Source: an uncultured Prevotellaceae bacterium
GTDB taxonomy: Bacteria > Bacteroidota > Bacteroidia > Bacteroidales > Bacteroidaceae
Reading direction: 5' to 3'
Assembly (NCBI GenBank): GCA_900313235.1
Contig: OMQN01000021.1
Location: forward strand, 1 to 59,509
DNA: 59,509 bases
Shown: positions 8,361-17,300 of the stretch, one piece after another
Layout of the letters: every line of letters starts with the position of its first letter
Numbering within the stretch: position 1 is the first letter of the stretch
The notes under the pieces: generated by a model
Told to the model about the DNA's origin: nothing
Databases searched by the model: none
Seen by the model: only the letters and a program-made list of their open reading frames with translations
Made by a program: the position numbers and the translations under genes

Positions 8361-8891
8361 ACATTGCGTCGATAATAATTTCTCTATCTGACTGTTGAGG
8401 TCGGCATGGCCGTCGTTGACAATCTCGTAGTCGGCACGGCGTAGCAGCTCGGCTTGGGGCCACTGACGCTGCATCCACTGGAGCGTCTTCTCTCGGCTAA
8501 TACCGTCGCGCTGCATGACGCGCTGGATGCGCACCTCCTCGGGGGCAGTGACGACAACGACGCGGTCGACCAGTCGGTAGGCTCCCGACTCATAGAGTAT
8601 GGCGCTCTCCATCCATTGGAATCCACTCTCTTCGAAGTCGCGGAAGACGGCAGGGTGGACGATGGCGTCAATCTGCTTAGCATTGGACTCGCTCTCTAAG
8701 AGGAAGCGGGCAATGTCGGCTTTCTCTAAGGAGCCGATGAGTTGCAGCAGTTGCTGGCGAACATTGTCCGACGTGCAGATGATACGCTTGGCTGCCTGGT
8801 CGCAGTCGTAGACCTCGATGCCATGTGCTCTGAGCAACTGACACACATAGCTCTTGCCAGAACCGATGCCCCCCGTAATGCCTATCTTCAT
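8346..8891 (-). CDS. coaE: Dephospho-CoA kinase
   Basis: 181 residues. It phosphorylates the 3'-OH of dephospho-CoA, the last step of CoA synthesis. The N-terminus MKIGITGGIGSGKSYVCQ carries the P-loop GGIGSGKS, followed by YDCDQAAKRI with the family Asp, and by the HPAVF and ADYEIVNDG motifs. The start at 8891 overlaps the ybbR stop by 4 bases (ATGA), typical of translational coupling; an upstream in-frame start would give a non-homologous Arg/Pro-rich tail. The last codons run into an 8-bp repeat array. Confidence 0.95.
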   Translation of the reverse strand: MKIGITGGIGSGKSYVCQLLRAHGIEVYDCDQAAKRIICTSDNVRQQLLQLIGSLEKADIARFLLESESNAKQIDAIVHPAVFRDFEESGFQWMESAILYESGAYRLVDRVVVVTAPEEVRIQRVMQRDGISREKTLQWMQRQWPQAELLRRADYEIVNDGHADLNSQIEKLLSTQCRITK

Positions 8892-9865
8892 TCTTCTTCT
8901 ATCAGGTAGTCGACCTGCTTGGTGTCGAGGACTGCACGGCTGACGCCGCGGGGAACCTCGCGCAGGTAGAGGTTGCACTTCTCCTTGTGGCTGACCATGA
9001 TTTCACGGAAGTCAGCGACAACCAGGAAGTCTTCAGCACGCAAGGTGCGTATCTGGCTGACACCTGCCACAAAGTGCACCTTGGCATAGCGCGGGAAGGT
9101 GCGCAGCACCTTGCCTTCGGGCAGGTTGATGCAGTGGATGGGCACGTTGCTGATGGTCTCTTCGGTGAGCACGTCGGTATGGAAACGGATGCGTACCTGG
9201 TCGGGGACAATCTTGACGTCGGGGATGTGCGCCAGCTGACAGTCGACAGTCAGCGTGTCGCGGAAGTTGACGTAGTTGAGCGCCTCGGTATAGACGGCAC
9301 GGATGCTGTCGAGTTTCTCTGGCGATGCATAGATGTCAACGCTGTCGGGCAGATACTCTACGTGCGAGATGAAGTAGAGCTGGTCGGGAATGACGCGGCC
9401 TGCCCAGCGGACGGGCACACGACGGCACTCGCCATTGTTGTAGGAGAACTCCAGGTGGTCGGGCTTGACAGCCGTAATCTTCGAAGAGAGCTCCAGACGC
9501 TGTTCGATGATGCGCTTCAGGTCGTTGGTGCCGACAGTGCCGTTGCCACGACCACGGTCGTAGCTCTTGAACGGTATCTGGATGGTGCCCAGACGGTCGG
9601 TGTAGAGGTAGACCATTATAACCCATCCTTTGTCGCGGATGGTGGTGCGCACAGTGTCAACAGGCACCGAGGTGAGCACTACGTTCTTAGGGATGCCAAC
9701 CACCCGTGCGGGAATCTTGATTTCCTTCTCGTAGGTCTCGTTGAGCGTAATGATGAGCCAGAAGATGAATGAGAGGAAGAGAAAGAAAGTAAATACCAGG
9801 AACTGCTTGTTCACATTGCTGAACAAGAAGTTCCTAATAGTGGTAAATATCTGCTTTGCTTCCAT
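8888..9865 (-). CDS. YbbR-domain membrane protein (CdaR-like)
   Basis: 325 residues, with one transmembrane helix near 20-42 (FLVFTFFLFLSFIFWLIITL) and a periplasmic beta-rich part with YbbR-like repeats (e.g. KEIKIPARVVGIPKNVVL; YLPDSVDIYASPEKL). In Firmicutes YbbR/CdaR proteins modulate diadenylate cyclase CdaA; in Bacteroidota the family usually sits between yajC and coaE, as here. No cyclase gene is in the window. Coupled to coaE by a 4-base overlap; a 68-bp repeat-filled gap separates it from yajC. Confidence 0.85.
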   Translation of the reverse strand: MEAKQIFTTIRNFLFSNVNKQFLVFTFFLFLSFIFWLIITLNETYEKEIKIPARVVGIPKNVVLTSVPVDTVRTTIRDKGWVIMVYLYTDRLGTIQIPFKSYDRGRGNGTVGTNDLKRIIEQRLELSSKITAVKPDHLEFSYNNGECRRVPVRWAGRVIPDQLYFISHVEYLPDSVDIYASPEKLDSIRAVYTEALNYVNFRDTLTVDCQLAHIPDVKIVPDQVRIRFHTDVLTEETISNVPIHCINLPEGKVLRTFPRYAKVHFVAGVSQIRTLRAEDFLVVADFREIMVSHKEKCNLYLREVPRGVSRAVLDTKQVDYLIEEE

Positions 9866-9933
9866 TTCTTTGGCTTTTGGCTTTTGGCTTTTGTTTTTTT
9901 GCTAACAGCCAACTGCTAACTGCTAACAGCCAA
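9866..9933. repeat. 7-bp degenerate arrays, TTTGGCT and GCTAACA/GCCAACT types
   Basis: Three TTTGGCT units are followed by T-rich sequence and GCTAACA, GCCAACT, GCTAACT, GCTAACA, GCCAATT. They fill the yajC-ybbR intergenic gap. Confidence 0.8.
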
Positions 9934-10257
9934 TTACTTCTGCATGGGTGTGCTGGCTGTGTCCTTGTAGACGTAGCCCTTGTCGACCTTGATGACAACG
10001 CCGTCAGCAATCTTTACCTCGATGATGCCAGTGGCCAGGTCAATCTTCTTGACGGTGCCATAGATGCCACCGCCAGTAACGACGGGAGTACCCTCCTGCA
10101 GCGTGTTCTGGAAATTCTGAATCTCCTTCTGGCGCTTCTGCTGGGGACGAATCATAAAGAAGTACATGATAGCAAAGATAGCTATCATCATAATAAAGAA
10201 ACTGGTCATGCTGCCACCGCCCTGTGCGGCCTGTGCAGCGAGAAAAAACTGTGTCAT
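9934..10257 (-). CDS. yajC: Preprotein translocase accessory subunit YajC
   Basis: 107 residues: a single N-terminal membrane helix (about 16-35, MTSFFIMMIAIFAIMYFFMI) followed by the conserved RPQQKRQKE and a cytoplasmic domain with VVTGGGIYGTV. YajC associates with SecDF and the SecYEG translocon in the inner membrane. It lies between nusB and ybbR, the usual Bacteroidota arrangement. Confidence 0.93.
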   Translation of the reverse strand: MTQFFLAAQAAQGGGSMTSFFIMMIAIFAIMYFFMIRPQQKRQKEIQNFQNTLQEGTPVVTGGGIYGTVKKIDLATGIIEVKIADGVVIKVDKGYVYKDTASTPMQK

Positions 10258-10264
10258 ATCTTTT

Positions 10265-10316
10265 GTTGTTTAATGTTTAAAGTTTAACGTTTAATGTTTA
10301 ACGTTTAACGTTCACC
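10265..10316. repeat. 7-bp degenerate array, GTTTAAC/GTTTAAT type
   Basis: About seven units (GTTTAAT, GTTTAAA, GTTTAAC, GTTTAAT, GTTTAAC, GTTTAAC, GTTCACC) in the yajC-nusB gap. The nusB stop codon is formed inside the array. Confidence 0.85.
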
Positions 10317-11252
10317 ACGTCTTGGCTCCATCGGCTTCAGCAGCACACCTTTCTCGATGAGGTGGCGGGCAATGGCGTCGAGCATGCCGTTGATGTAGCC
10401 GGCACTGCGTGGGGTGGAGTAGAGCTTGGCAATCTCCACATACTCGTTGATGCTGACGGTGATGGGAATGCTAGGGAACGTCATCATCTCAGCGATGGCT
10501 ATCTGCATGATGACGATGTCCATATAGGCCAGACGAGAGAAGTCCCAGTTACGAGAGGCTTCGCTCATGTAGCGCTGGTACTCGTCGGCATTCATGATGC
10601 TGGCACGGAACAGCTTGCGGGCATACTCGCGGTCTTCCTCGCTGTCGTATTCGGGCAGCAGCTCCTGGTGACCCTTGTTCTTCTCGTCGAAGCGCTTGAT
10701 AGTCTTCAGCACGAAGGTGTCGACAATCTCTTTGTCGTCATTCCAGTAGATGCTCTGCTCCTCCAGCAGACTGTCGAGGTCGGGATTGTTCTCGATGAGG
10801 GTGCGATACAGCTTGCGCCACAACTCGCGGTCGGCGTCGTAGCTGTCATCGGGTGAGGCCATGTAGTCCTGATAGATCTGGCTCTCGGTGATCTGTGTGT
10901 AAATCTTTTTGAGAAATTCGGGTTCGTCGTTCCAGTTCTTTTTCTGGGTTTCCATAAACTCGTTGAGCATCTTGTTCTCTTCCAACTGAAGAGCGAAGCG
11001 GTTCATGGTAAACTTCTGCGAGGGCATAGCCAAACCTTCACGCTGAGCACGCGACTGGGCGACCTCCAAGTGGCGGCGGCCTTCCTGAGTAATGCCCACA
11101 ATCAGGGCCAACAAGTAATTGTAAAGGTCATAGGCTTTCGACAGGCTGAATGTCAGCTCCTTCTCTGCGGTGTCGATATTCTTGCTTCCGTTTTGATAGT
11201 AGGCATAGGTTAACTGGACGACCTTAATTCTAATGAGTTCTCTGTTAATCAT
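10305..11252 (-). CDS. nusB: Transcription antitermination factor NusB-like protein
   Basis: 315 residues starting MINRELIRIKVVQLTYAYYQ. The C-terminal ~130 residues carry the all-alpha NusB fold (RNWDFSRLAYMDIVIMQIAIAEM, then SINEYVEIAKLYSTPRSAGYINGMLDAI). NusB binds boxA RNA with NusE (S10) in rRNA antitermination. It is about twice the length of E. coli NusB because of an N-terminal extension, normal for Bacteroidales. ATG 11252 was chosen because a promoter lies just upstream; the longer open frame runs through that promoter. Confidence 0.9.
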   Translation of the reverse strand: MINRELIRIKVVQLTYAYYQNGSKNIDTAEKELTFSLSKAYDLYNYLLALIVGITQEGRRHLEVAQSRAQREGLAMPSQKFTMNRFALQLEENKMLNEFMETQKKNWNDEPEFLKKIYTQITESQIYQDYMASPDDSYDADRELWRKLYRTLIENNPDLDSLLEEQSIYWNDDKEIVDTFVLKTIKRFDEKNKGHQELLPEYDSEEDREYARKLFRASIMNADEYQRYMSEASRNWDFSRLAYMDIVIMQIAIAEMMTFPSIPITVSINEYVEIAKLYSTPRSAGYINGMLDAIARHLIEKGVLLKPMEPRRGER

Positions 11253-11295
11253 AATTCTTGTGTATAAATAGCTATTTGATACTCTTATCAGTGTG

Positions 11296-11327
11296 CAAAG
11301 GTAGTGTAATTTAAGCAAAATACCAAA
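11296..11327 (-). promoter_or_regulatory. Promoter for nusB operon
   Basis: Minus-strand TTTG at 11327-11324, 20-nt spacer, TACCTTTG at 11303-11296: an exact consensus match, about 44 bases before the nusB start. Confidence 0.8.
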
Positions 11328-11451
11328 AGAAAACGACATTTCTTTTATTTTTTTATTCTTTTATTTTTTTATTCTCTCTTTTTTTTGTACCTTTGAAACT
11401 GCGTTTCGAAAGTACTCTCGTTCGAAAAAAACAAAGAAAATTGCCAATTTC

Positions 11452-11483
11452 TTTGGTTTTTTGCTCACTTATTCGTACCTTTG
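11452..11483 (+). promoter_or_regulatory. Promoter for rplY operon
   Basis: TTTG 11452-11455, 20-nt spacer, TACCTTTG 11476-11483. A second TACCTTTG at 11388-11395 lacks a -33 box. The divergent region 11328-11556 otherwise holds long T tracts and a ~70-nt leader before rplY; no ORF is seen there. Confidence 0.8.
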
Positions 11484-11556
11484 CAGCCGCTTTTCGCATC
11501 GTGTGATGGTGGATTAAGCACAAACAACTTAATTTTAGAGTAACACATTATTAATT

Positions 11557-12153
11557 ATGAAAGAGATTAACGTAAACGGTCAGAAGCGCACCGACACAGG
11601 CAAGAAGGCCTCTAAGCAGCTTCGTAAAGAGGGTATGGTACCCTGCAATCTGTATGGTGAGAAGAAGGGTGAGAACGGTCTGCCCGAAGCATTTGCTTTC
11701 ACTGCCTCAATGGCTGAGCTGCGCAAGGCTGTCTACACTCCACACGTATATGTTGTAAACCTGAACATCGACGGTACTGAGCACAAGGCTATCATGAAGG
11801 AGCTGCAGTTCCACCCCACAACGGATGCACTGCTGCACGCTGACTTCTTCGAGATCAACGAGACCAAGGCCATCACTGTTGGTATTCCTGTAAACATCGT
11901 AGGTCACGCTCAGGGTGTACGCGATGGTGGTCGTCTGAACCTCTCTATCCGTAAGATCGACGTTCGTGCTCCTTACAAGCAGATTCCTGAGAAGCTGGAC
12001 ATCGACGTTACCGAGCTGCAGCTGGGTAAGGCTATCAAGGTTGGCTCACTGAGCTTCGAGGGCCTGGAGATCGCTACTCCTAAGGAGGTTATCGTATGCT
12101 CTGTTAAGGCTACTCGTGCTTCTCGTTCTGCTGCCGCTGCTGCCGCTGAGTGA
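11557..12153 (+). CDS. rplY: 50S ribosomal protein L25 / general stress protein Ctc
   Basis: 198 residues. The N-terminal 5S rRNA-binding L25 domain (about 1-95) is followed by the C-terminal TL5/Ctc beta domain (IPVNIVGHAQGVRDGGRLNL). The C-terminus is an Ala-rich tail. It binds 5S rRNA in the large ribosomal subunit. Followed by pth and an S4-domain protein, a common translation-related cluster; a 7-bp repeat array fills the gap to pth. Confidence 0.95.
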   Translation: MKEINVNGQKRTDTGKKASKQLRKEGMVPCNLYGEKKGENGLPEAFAFTASMAELRKAVYTPHVYVVNLNIDGTEHKAIMKELQFHPTTDALLHADFFEINETKAITVGIPVNIVGHAQGVRDGGRLNLSIRKIDVRAPYKQIPEKLDIDVTELQLGKAIKVGSLSFEGLEIATPKEVIVCSVKATRASRSAAAAAAE

Positions 12154-12211
12154 TTTAGCTGTTAGCAGTTAGCTGTTGGCAAAAAAGCCAATAGCCAAAA
12201 GCAATAAAGAG
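12154..12211. repeat. 7-bp degenerate array, TTAGCTG and AGCCAAA types
   Basis: TTAGCTG, TTAGCAG, TTAGCTG, TTGGC..., then AGCCAAT, AGCCAAA, AGCAATA fill the rplY-pth gap. A near copy lies between groES and groEL. Confidence 0.8.
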
Positions 12212-12787
12212 ATGGACAAGTATTTAATTGTTGGCTTGGGAAATCCTGGCGATGAATATGCCGGAACCCGCCACAACACTGGATTTATGGTATTGGACGC
12301 TTTTGCTAAGGCGTCCAATATCGTTTTTGAGGATAAGCGCTATGGCTTCGTGGCAGAGACCTCGCTGAAAGGGCGTAAGGTGTTCCTGCTGAAGCCTACC
12401 ACGTTTATGAACCTCAGCGGCAATGCTGTGCGCTACTGGTTGAATCAAGAGAATATCGACCAGAGTCGACTGCTGGTCATCAGCGACGACGTGGCCATCC
12501 CTGTGGGACAGTTCCGCCTGAAAGCCAATGGCAGCAATGGCGGCCACAATGGACTGGGACATATCCAGCAGTTGATAGGTCAGCAGTATGCCCGTCTGCG
12601 CATGGGTATCGGCAATGACTATCCCATCGGCATGCAGATAGACCACGTGCTGGGCAAGTTTCCTGCTGAGGAACTGGAGAAGTTGCAGCCTGCTATCAAC
12701 GTAGCGGTGGATATCATCAAAAGCTTTGTCTTGGCAGGCATCGACATCACGATGAATCAGTATAATAAGTTAGGGAAAGGAAAATGA
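12212..12787 (+). CDS. pth: Peptidyl-tRNA hydrolase
   Basis: 191 residues starting MDKYLIVGLGNPGDEYAGTR. It releases tRNA from peptidyl-tRNA. Motifs: GLGNPG, the catalytic-His region TRHNTGF, KPTTFMNLSGNAV, and GSNGGHNGL. An in-frame TTG at 12176 would add residues encoded entirely by the repeat array, so ATG 12212 is preferred. Overlaps the next gene by 4 bases (ATGA). Confidence 0.95.
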   Translation: MDKYLIVGLGNPGDEYAGTRHNTGFMVLDAFAKASNIVFEDKRYGFVAETSLKGRKVFLLKPTTFMNLSGNAVRYWLNQENIDQSRLLVISDDVAIPVGQFRLKANGSNGGHNGLGHIQQLIGQQYARLRMGIGNDYPIGMQIDHVLGKFPAEELEKLQPAINVAVDIIKSFVLAGIDITMNQYNKLGKGK

Positions 12788-13218
12788 ACGAAGCCCGAAT
12801 AGACAAGTGGCTGTGGGCTGCCCGCATCTTCAAGACGCGGAGCATTGCTGCCGACGCCATCAAGAACGGACGTGTCACCATACAAGGTGTGAACGTCAAA
12901 CCGTCGCGCATGGTCAAGGTGGGCGAGGTGGTCAGTGTGCGCAAGCCGCCCGTGACCTACTCGTTCAAGATTCTGCAGACTATCGAACAGCGTGTCGGAG
13001 CCAAGCTGATTCCGCAAATCTACGAGAATGTAACTACTCCCGATCAATATGAACTGCTGGAGATGAACCGCATCAGCGGTTTTGTCAACCGCCAGCGTGG
13101 CACGGGGCGTCCCACGAAGAAGGAGCGCCGTGCACTGGACGAGTTTGTGGGGCCGTCGCTGGAAGGTGGTGACTTTTTTGATTGGGACGATGATGATGAC
13201 GACGATGACACTATTTAA
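12784..13218 (+). CDS. S4-domain RNA-binding protein (Hsp15/HslR-like)
   Basis: 144 residues with an N-terminal S4 domain (RIDKWLWAARIFKTRSIAADAI...GRVTI), as in Hsp15, which binds stalled 50S-nascent chain-tRNA complexes. Basic middle region (RGTGRPTKKERR) and an unusual run of eight Asp near the C-terminus. Translationally coupled to pth, whose product acts on the same kind of stalled peptidyl-tRNA. Its last 8 bases overlap the convergent GH3 gene. Confidence 0.88.
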   Translation: MNEARIDKWLWAARIFKTRSIAADAIKNGRVTIQGVNVKPSRMVKVGEVVSVRKPPVTYSFKILQTIEQRVGAKLIPQIYENVTTPDQYELLEMNRISGFVNRQRGTGRPTKKERRALDEFVGPSLEGGDFFDWDDDDDDDDTI

Positions 13219-15793
13219 GGGTCATCGTCGTTTTCTTTAGGACTTTATCTGCACTTGACGAGCCTACCATCAGTTCGTACTTGCCGGGTACGACACGCAT
13301 GGTGTTGGTCTGTGCGTCCCATCCCTCGAAACGGTCGCGGGGGAAGTCGATGTCGACCGTCTTGCTCTCGCCGGCTTTCAGCTGTACGCGCTGATAAGCA
13401 CGAAGGGTCTTCATGGGACCTTCTGCATCGTCGAGGCGACGGATGTAGACCTGCAGCACTTCGGTGCCTTCCTTGTCGCCGGTGTTCTTGATGCGTACGC
13501 GTACCTTATTCTTTTTATAGACGGGCTTGCTGATGTCAAACGTGGTGTAGCTCAGTCCGTAACCGAAGGGGAACAGTGCCTCGCCACGGAAGTAGCGGTA
13601 GGTGCGGTTCGTCATCGTGTAGTCCAGAAAGTCGGGCAGGTCGTTGACACTGCGATAGAACGTCACAGGCAACTTGCCGCAGGGATTATACTGGCCTGTC
13701 AGCACCTCTGCGAGAGCCTCGCCGCCACGTTCGCCACCATACCATCCCTGTACGATGGCATTGCAGGTCTGCAGTTCGGGAACCAGCGCCATGGCACCTC
13801 CTGAACAGTTGACGAAGACGACCTTTTTGCCGGCCTCGTGCAGCATGCGCAGCATGTCGCGCTGTACCTGCGGCAACTCAATATCGGTACGGTCGCCACC
13901 CTTGAAACCGGGCAGGTCGACCTTCATCTCTTCACCCTCTACGCGCGGCGAGATACCGCCGACGAAGACCACGGTCTCTATGCCGTTGAGCTGAGCCAGC
14001 AGTTGTTCGCGGGTGGGTGTCATCTTTCTGCAGACGTCAAACAGCAGTTCGGCCATGTCGGCATCCTGTACATAGTCGATATGGATGCGATAGTTCTCAC
14101 CCTTCTTGACCGCCAGTGTGGGGGTAACCTCCTGAATGCGCTGACGACCACGCAGGATGTTGACTAGCGTGTCGCCATTGACGATGACGCGGATGCGGTC
14201 GTCGGCACCGATGCGCAGGAAGAGTGTCTCGTCCTGGGGAGCGGTCAGTATGCCGTCGTAGATAGCCGAGAAGTTCTCAAGGGCCACACCAGGTGCAAAG
14301 ACCGTGTTGCCGCCATTGTTGAGGTGGATGGCGTTGGCCATGGTGACGTTGGCGGCAGGGGTTCCCGACTGGCGGGTGTTGTTCCAATAGGTAGCCTCCA
14401 TGCCCTGTGCGCCATTGGGGGTGTGCAGCAGGTGGAACAGACTCTCATAGACCTCGCCGGTAGCCAGTCCGCAGCCTTGGATGTATTTTGTCGGAAGTTG
14501 CTGGCTGAGGCCCTGCAGCACGGTGATGGTCTGCGTGGGGTAGCCGCTGTAGTTGCCCCACATCATAACAGAGTCGTTGGCGTTGGGTCCCATAACAGCT
14601 ATTGGCTTGGGGCTAACAGCCAATGGCAATATGCCGTCGTTCTTCAGCAGAACGATACCTTCGCGGGCCATCTGCAGCGCTAACTGTTTGTGTTCTTTGG
14701 AGGCAATGACAGACGACGGTATCTTGGTCCACTCGACCATGTCGTCGGCATCGAAGTCGCCCAACTCAAAGCGGGCTATGAGTAGGCGTCGCAGACAGGT
14801 GTCCATCTGTTTCTCGCTGATGTCACCACGTCGTACGGCCTCTGGCAGGTTGCGGTATTCTGAGCCACACTCCACGTCAGTACCGCTGAGTACGGCTTTG
14901 GCTGATGCGGCGGCACCGTCTTTCGAGACGTTGTGCCAGCGTGGCAGGAAGTCGCGGATAGCTCCGCAGTCACTGGTGATAAGGCCCTTGAAACCCCATT
15001 CGTCACGAAGGATGTGCTGTTCGTAGCGGGCATTGCCACAGCAGGGTTCACCATCGATGCGCTGGTAGGCGCACATCACCTCGGCGACGTTGCCCTTCTG
15101 TACCAGCGCCTTGAAGGCCGGCAGATAGGTTTCCCAGAGGTCGCGCTCGGGTAACTGCTGCACGTCGAACACGTGGCGGTTCCATTCTGGTCCGCTATGT
15201 ACGGCAAAATGCTTGGCACAGGCCAAGAGCTTCTTGTATTTGCTATTAGCAGTTAGCTGTTGGCCATTAGCGTAGTCTTGTCCCTGCAGACCATTCACTA
15301 CCGCCAGTCCCATACGCTCCGTGAGGTAGGGGTCCTCACCGTAGGTCTCCTGACCGCGTCCCCAGCGTGGGTCACGGAAGATGTTGATGTTGGGCGTCCA
15401 GAACGACAATCCCTGATAACGCTGTACACGACCACTCTTCTTGGCCTCCTGGTTCTTGGCGCGTGCCTCGTCGCTGACGGCCGTGAAGACTTGGTAGAGC
15501 AGGGCGTCGTCCCACGACGCTGCCATCTGCATGGTAATGGGGAAGACGGTGCTGAAACCGTTACGGCCCACACCGTGTAGTGCTTCGTTCCACCACTGGA
15601 ACGCTGGGATGCCCAGGCGAGGAATAGCTGGCGAGATGTCCATCATCAACTTGGTCTTCTCCTCTAAGGTGAGTCGCCCTAACAGGTCGTCGGCACGCTG
15701 CTCGGCGCTCAGCTGTGCATTTTGATAGGGAAGTACCTGAGCCTGTACGGTGATGGCACCAATCAGAAAGAATAAGATAGTTAGTTTTCGCAT
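13211..15793 (-). CDS. Glycoside hydrolase family 3 (beta-glucosidase/beta-xylosidase) with PA14 insert
   Basis: 860 residues. Signal peptide MRKLTILFFLIGAITVQAQ; GH3 N-terminal barrel with WWNEALHGV, DPRWGRGQETYGEDP, CAKHFAVHSGPE; predicted nucleophile Asp275 in LITSDCGAI; GH3 C-terminal domain split by a PA14-like module (about 470-590); Fn3-like end. The WWNEALHGV and SDCGAI wording suits beta-xylosidase-type members acting on xylo-oligosaccharides, but specificity is not certain. Residues ~175-188 (ANGQQLTANSKYKK) look like an insertion encoded by a 7-bp repeat array. Stands alone, with its 3' end overlapping the S4 gene. Confidence 0.92.
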   Translation of the reverse strand: MRKLTILFFLIGAITVQAQVLPYQNAQLSAEQRADDLLGRLTLEEKTKLMMDISPAIPRLGIPAFQWWNEALHGVGRNGFSTVFPITMQMAASWDDALLYQVFTAVSDEARAKNQEAKKSGRVQRYQGLSFWTPNINIFRDPRWGRGQETYGEDPYLTERMGLAVVNGLQGQDYANGQQLTANSKYKKLLACAKHFAVHSGPEWNRHVFDVQQLPERDLWETYLPAFKALVQKGNVAEVMCAYQRIDGEPCCGNARYEQHILRDEWGFKGLITSDCGAIRDFLPRWHNVSKDGAAASAKAVLSGTDVECGSEYRNLPEAVRRGDISEKQMDTCLRRLLIARFELGDFDADDMVEWTKIPSSVIASKEHKQLALQMAREGIVLLKNDGILPLAVSPKPIAVMGPNANDSVMMWGNYSGYPTQTITVLQGLSQQLPTKYIQGCGLATGEVYESLFHLLHTPNGAQGMEATYWNNTRQSGTPAANVTMANAIHLNNGGNTVFAPGVALENFSAIYDGILTAPQDETLFLRIGADDRIRVIVNGDTLVNILRGRQRIQEVTPTLAVKKGENYRIHIDYVQDADMAELLFDVCRKMTPTREQLLAQLNGIETVVFVGGISPRVEGEEMKVDLPGFKGGDRTDIELPQVQRDMLRMLHEAGKKVVFVNCSGGAMALVPELQTCNAIVQGWYGGERGGEALAEVLTGQYNPCGKLPVTFYRSVNDLPDFLDYTMTNRTYRYFRGEALFPFGYGLSYTTFDISKPVYKKNKVRVRIKNTGDKEGTEVLQVYIRRLDDAEGPMKTLRAYQRVQLKAGESKTVDIDFPRDRFEGWDAQTNTMRVVPGKYELMVGSSSADKVLKKTTMTLK
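15241..15275. repeat. 7-bp degenerate array inside GH3 coding sequence
   Basis: On the minus strand: GCTAATG, GCCAACA, GCTAACT, GCTAATA, GCAAATA. It is in frame and encodes ANGQQLTANSKY just before the conserved ACAKHF motif. A second short relative lies at 14591-14626, encoding LAVSPKPIAV. Confidence 0.75.
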
Positions 15794-15818
15794 AGTTCGT
15801 TTTAATATTGTAAAGGGG

Positions 15819-16598
15819 TTAGTGAGTCAGCGCTTCGAAGAGGGCGTCGAGAGCTGCAGTGGCATTGCCGTGGGTCTGTAACAGTTGTACGAACTTGGAA
15901 CCGATGATGGCACCGGCGGCATTGTCCTGGGCGGCTTTGAGCGTCTGCTTGTTGGAGATGCCGAAGCCAATCATGCGTGGATTGCGCAGATTCATGGCGT
16001 TGATGCGACGGAAATACTCCTGCTTGGCATCGTCGAACGACTTCTGGGCACCAGTGATAGCGGCAGAGCTAACCATATAGATGAAGCCGTCAGTATGCTC
16101 GTCGATGAAGCGGATGCGCTCTTCGCTGGTCTCGGGGGTGATGAGCATGATGATTCTCAGGTCGTACTTGTCGGCAGCGGGCTTGATGCTCTCCAGATAG
16201 TCGTCGAAGGGCAGGTCGGGAATGATAACGCCACTGACGCCACTGTCTACACACGACTGACAAAACTGCTCGATGCCGTACTGCATGATGGGATTCAGAT
16301 AACCCATCAGCACCAGGGGAATGGTGACCTGATCCTTGATGGCGGCCAGTTGGGCAAACAGCGTCTTGAGAGTCATACCATTCTTCAGGGCTGTGGTGGC
16401 AGCCTCCTGAATGACAGGGCCGTCGGCCATGGGGTCGCTGAACGGGATGCCGACTTCTATCATGCTGATGCCTTTAGCCTGCATGGCAAGAATGGTGTCG
16501 GCAGTACTGTCAAGGGTAGGGGCTCCTGCGCAGAAGTAGAGCGAGAGGAGCTTTTTATCGCCTCTGTTGGCGAAGAGGGAATTGATCTTGTTCATCAT
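15819..16598 (-). CDS. trpA: Tryptophan synthase alpha subunit
   Basis: 259 residues. It cleaves indole-3-glycerol phosphate to indole and glyceraldehyde-3-phosphate. Catalytic Glu and Asp lie in MIEVGIPFSDPMADGPVIQ; the loop GFGISNK and AGAIIGSK phosphate region are present. TIM barrel of typical length. Last gene of the trp operon, 37 bases after trpF, and separated from its partner trpB, which is first. Confidence 0.95.
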   Translation of the reverse strand: MMNKINSLFANRGDKKLLSLYFCAGAPTLDSTADTILAMQAKGISMIEVGIPFSDPMADGPVIQEAATTALKNGMTLKTLFAQLAAIKDQVTIPLVLMGYLNPIMQYGIEQFCQSCVDSGVSGVIIPDLPFDDYLESIKPAADKYDLRIIMLITPETSEERIRFIDEHTDGFIYMVSSAAITGAQKSFDDAKQEYFRRINAMNLRNPRMIGFGISNKQTLKAAQDNAAGAIIGSKFVQLLQTHGNATAALDALFEALTH

Positions 16599-16635
16599 AT
16601 CTTTACATTTGGACGATTTTCAATTAACTATGTAC

Positions 16636-17277
16636 TTAACTGTTTAATTCATTTAAGAATTTTTGGAGAGCGTTAACGTCTTTCAGACCTGGTGCCACCT
16701 CAAAGCGGGAGTTGAGGTCGATGCCGGCGCATTTCTCGACAGGGGAACCGTCGTGCACGCGCAGGGCATGTAGGCGTTCGACGTCGTCGGGACCTATGCC
16801 GCCACTGAGGATGAACGGTGTCTCGCCGACGTAATCGGTGAGAACAGACCAGTCAAACTGGGTGCCGTTGCCCCCGACGGTCTTCCCTTTCGTGTCGAAG
16901 AGAAAGTAGTCGACGAGACCCTCGTAGGGTTGGGTCTGCGCGAGGTCTTTGGCAGTGGCGATGTTGAAGGCCTTGATGAGGCGGGTGTCGGCGGCGAAAC
17001 CGTCAACAGCACGCAGGGTGCGGATGTAGTCGGGCGTCTCGTGGCCGTGCAGCTGGACGTAGTTGAGGGCGTAGTCTGCAACGTGCTGACAGATGTCATC
17101 GATGGTGGCATCGACAAAGACGCCCACACGTTGGCAGTGCGTCGGCAGATAGCTGGGACGCTCGCTGACGTAGCGACTGGATTGGGGCCAGAAGATGAAG
17201 CCCATCAGGTCGGTACCCACTGTCTCTACGTCACGGATGTTCTCTGCATCACGCATGCCACAAACCTTGATAATCAT
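16636..17277 (-). CDS. trpF: Phosphoribosylanthranilate isomerase
   Basis: 213 residues, starting MIIKVCGMRDAENI with the general-base Cys in KVCGMR; VQLHG, FILSGGI and GIDLNSRFE motifs follow. Stand-alone TrpF. Just before GIDLNSRFE it carries the extra residues VHDGSPVEK, encoded by a 17-nt hairpin element (16737-16753). Catalyses the Amadori rearrangement of PRA to CdRP. Confidence 0.93.
   Translation of the reverse strand: MIIKVCGMRDAENIRDVETVGTDLMGFIFWPQSSRYVSERPSYLPTHCQRVGVFVDATIDDICQHVADYALNYVQLHGHETPDYIRTLRAVDGFAADTRLIKAFNIATAKDLAQTQPYEGLVDYFLFDTKGKTVGGNGTQFDWSVLTDYVGETPFILSGGIGPDDVERLHALRVHDGSPVEKCAGIDLNSRFEVAPGLKDVNALQKFLNELNS
16737..16753. repeat. 17-nt hairpin element inside trpF
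   Basis: CGACAG-GGGAA-CCGTCG: 6-bp stem with one mismatch, same loop as the miaA copy. Confidence 0.5.
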
Positions 17278-17300
17278 TCTTTCAATATTTCGTTAAAACG

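Noticed and set aside
11328-11556. Riboswitch or leader RNA before rplY
   Set aside because: Only T tracts and promoter boxes are visible; no conserved hairpin set could be recognised by eye.
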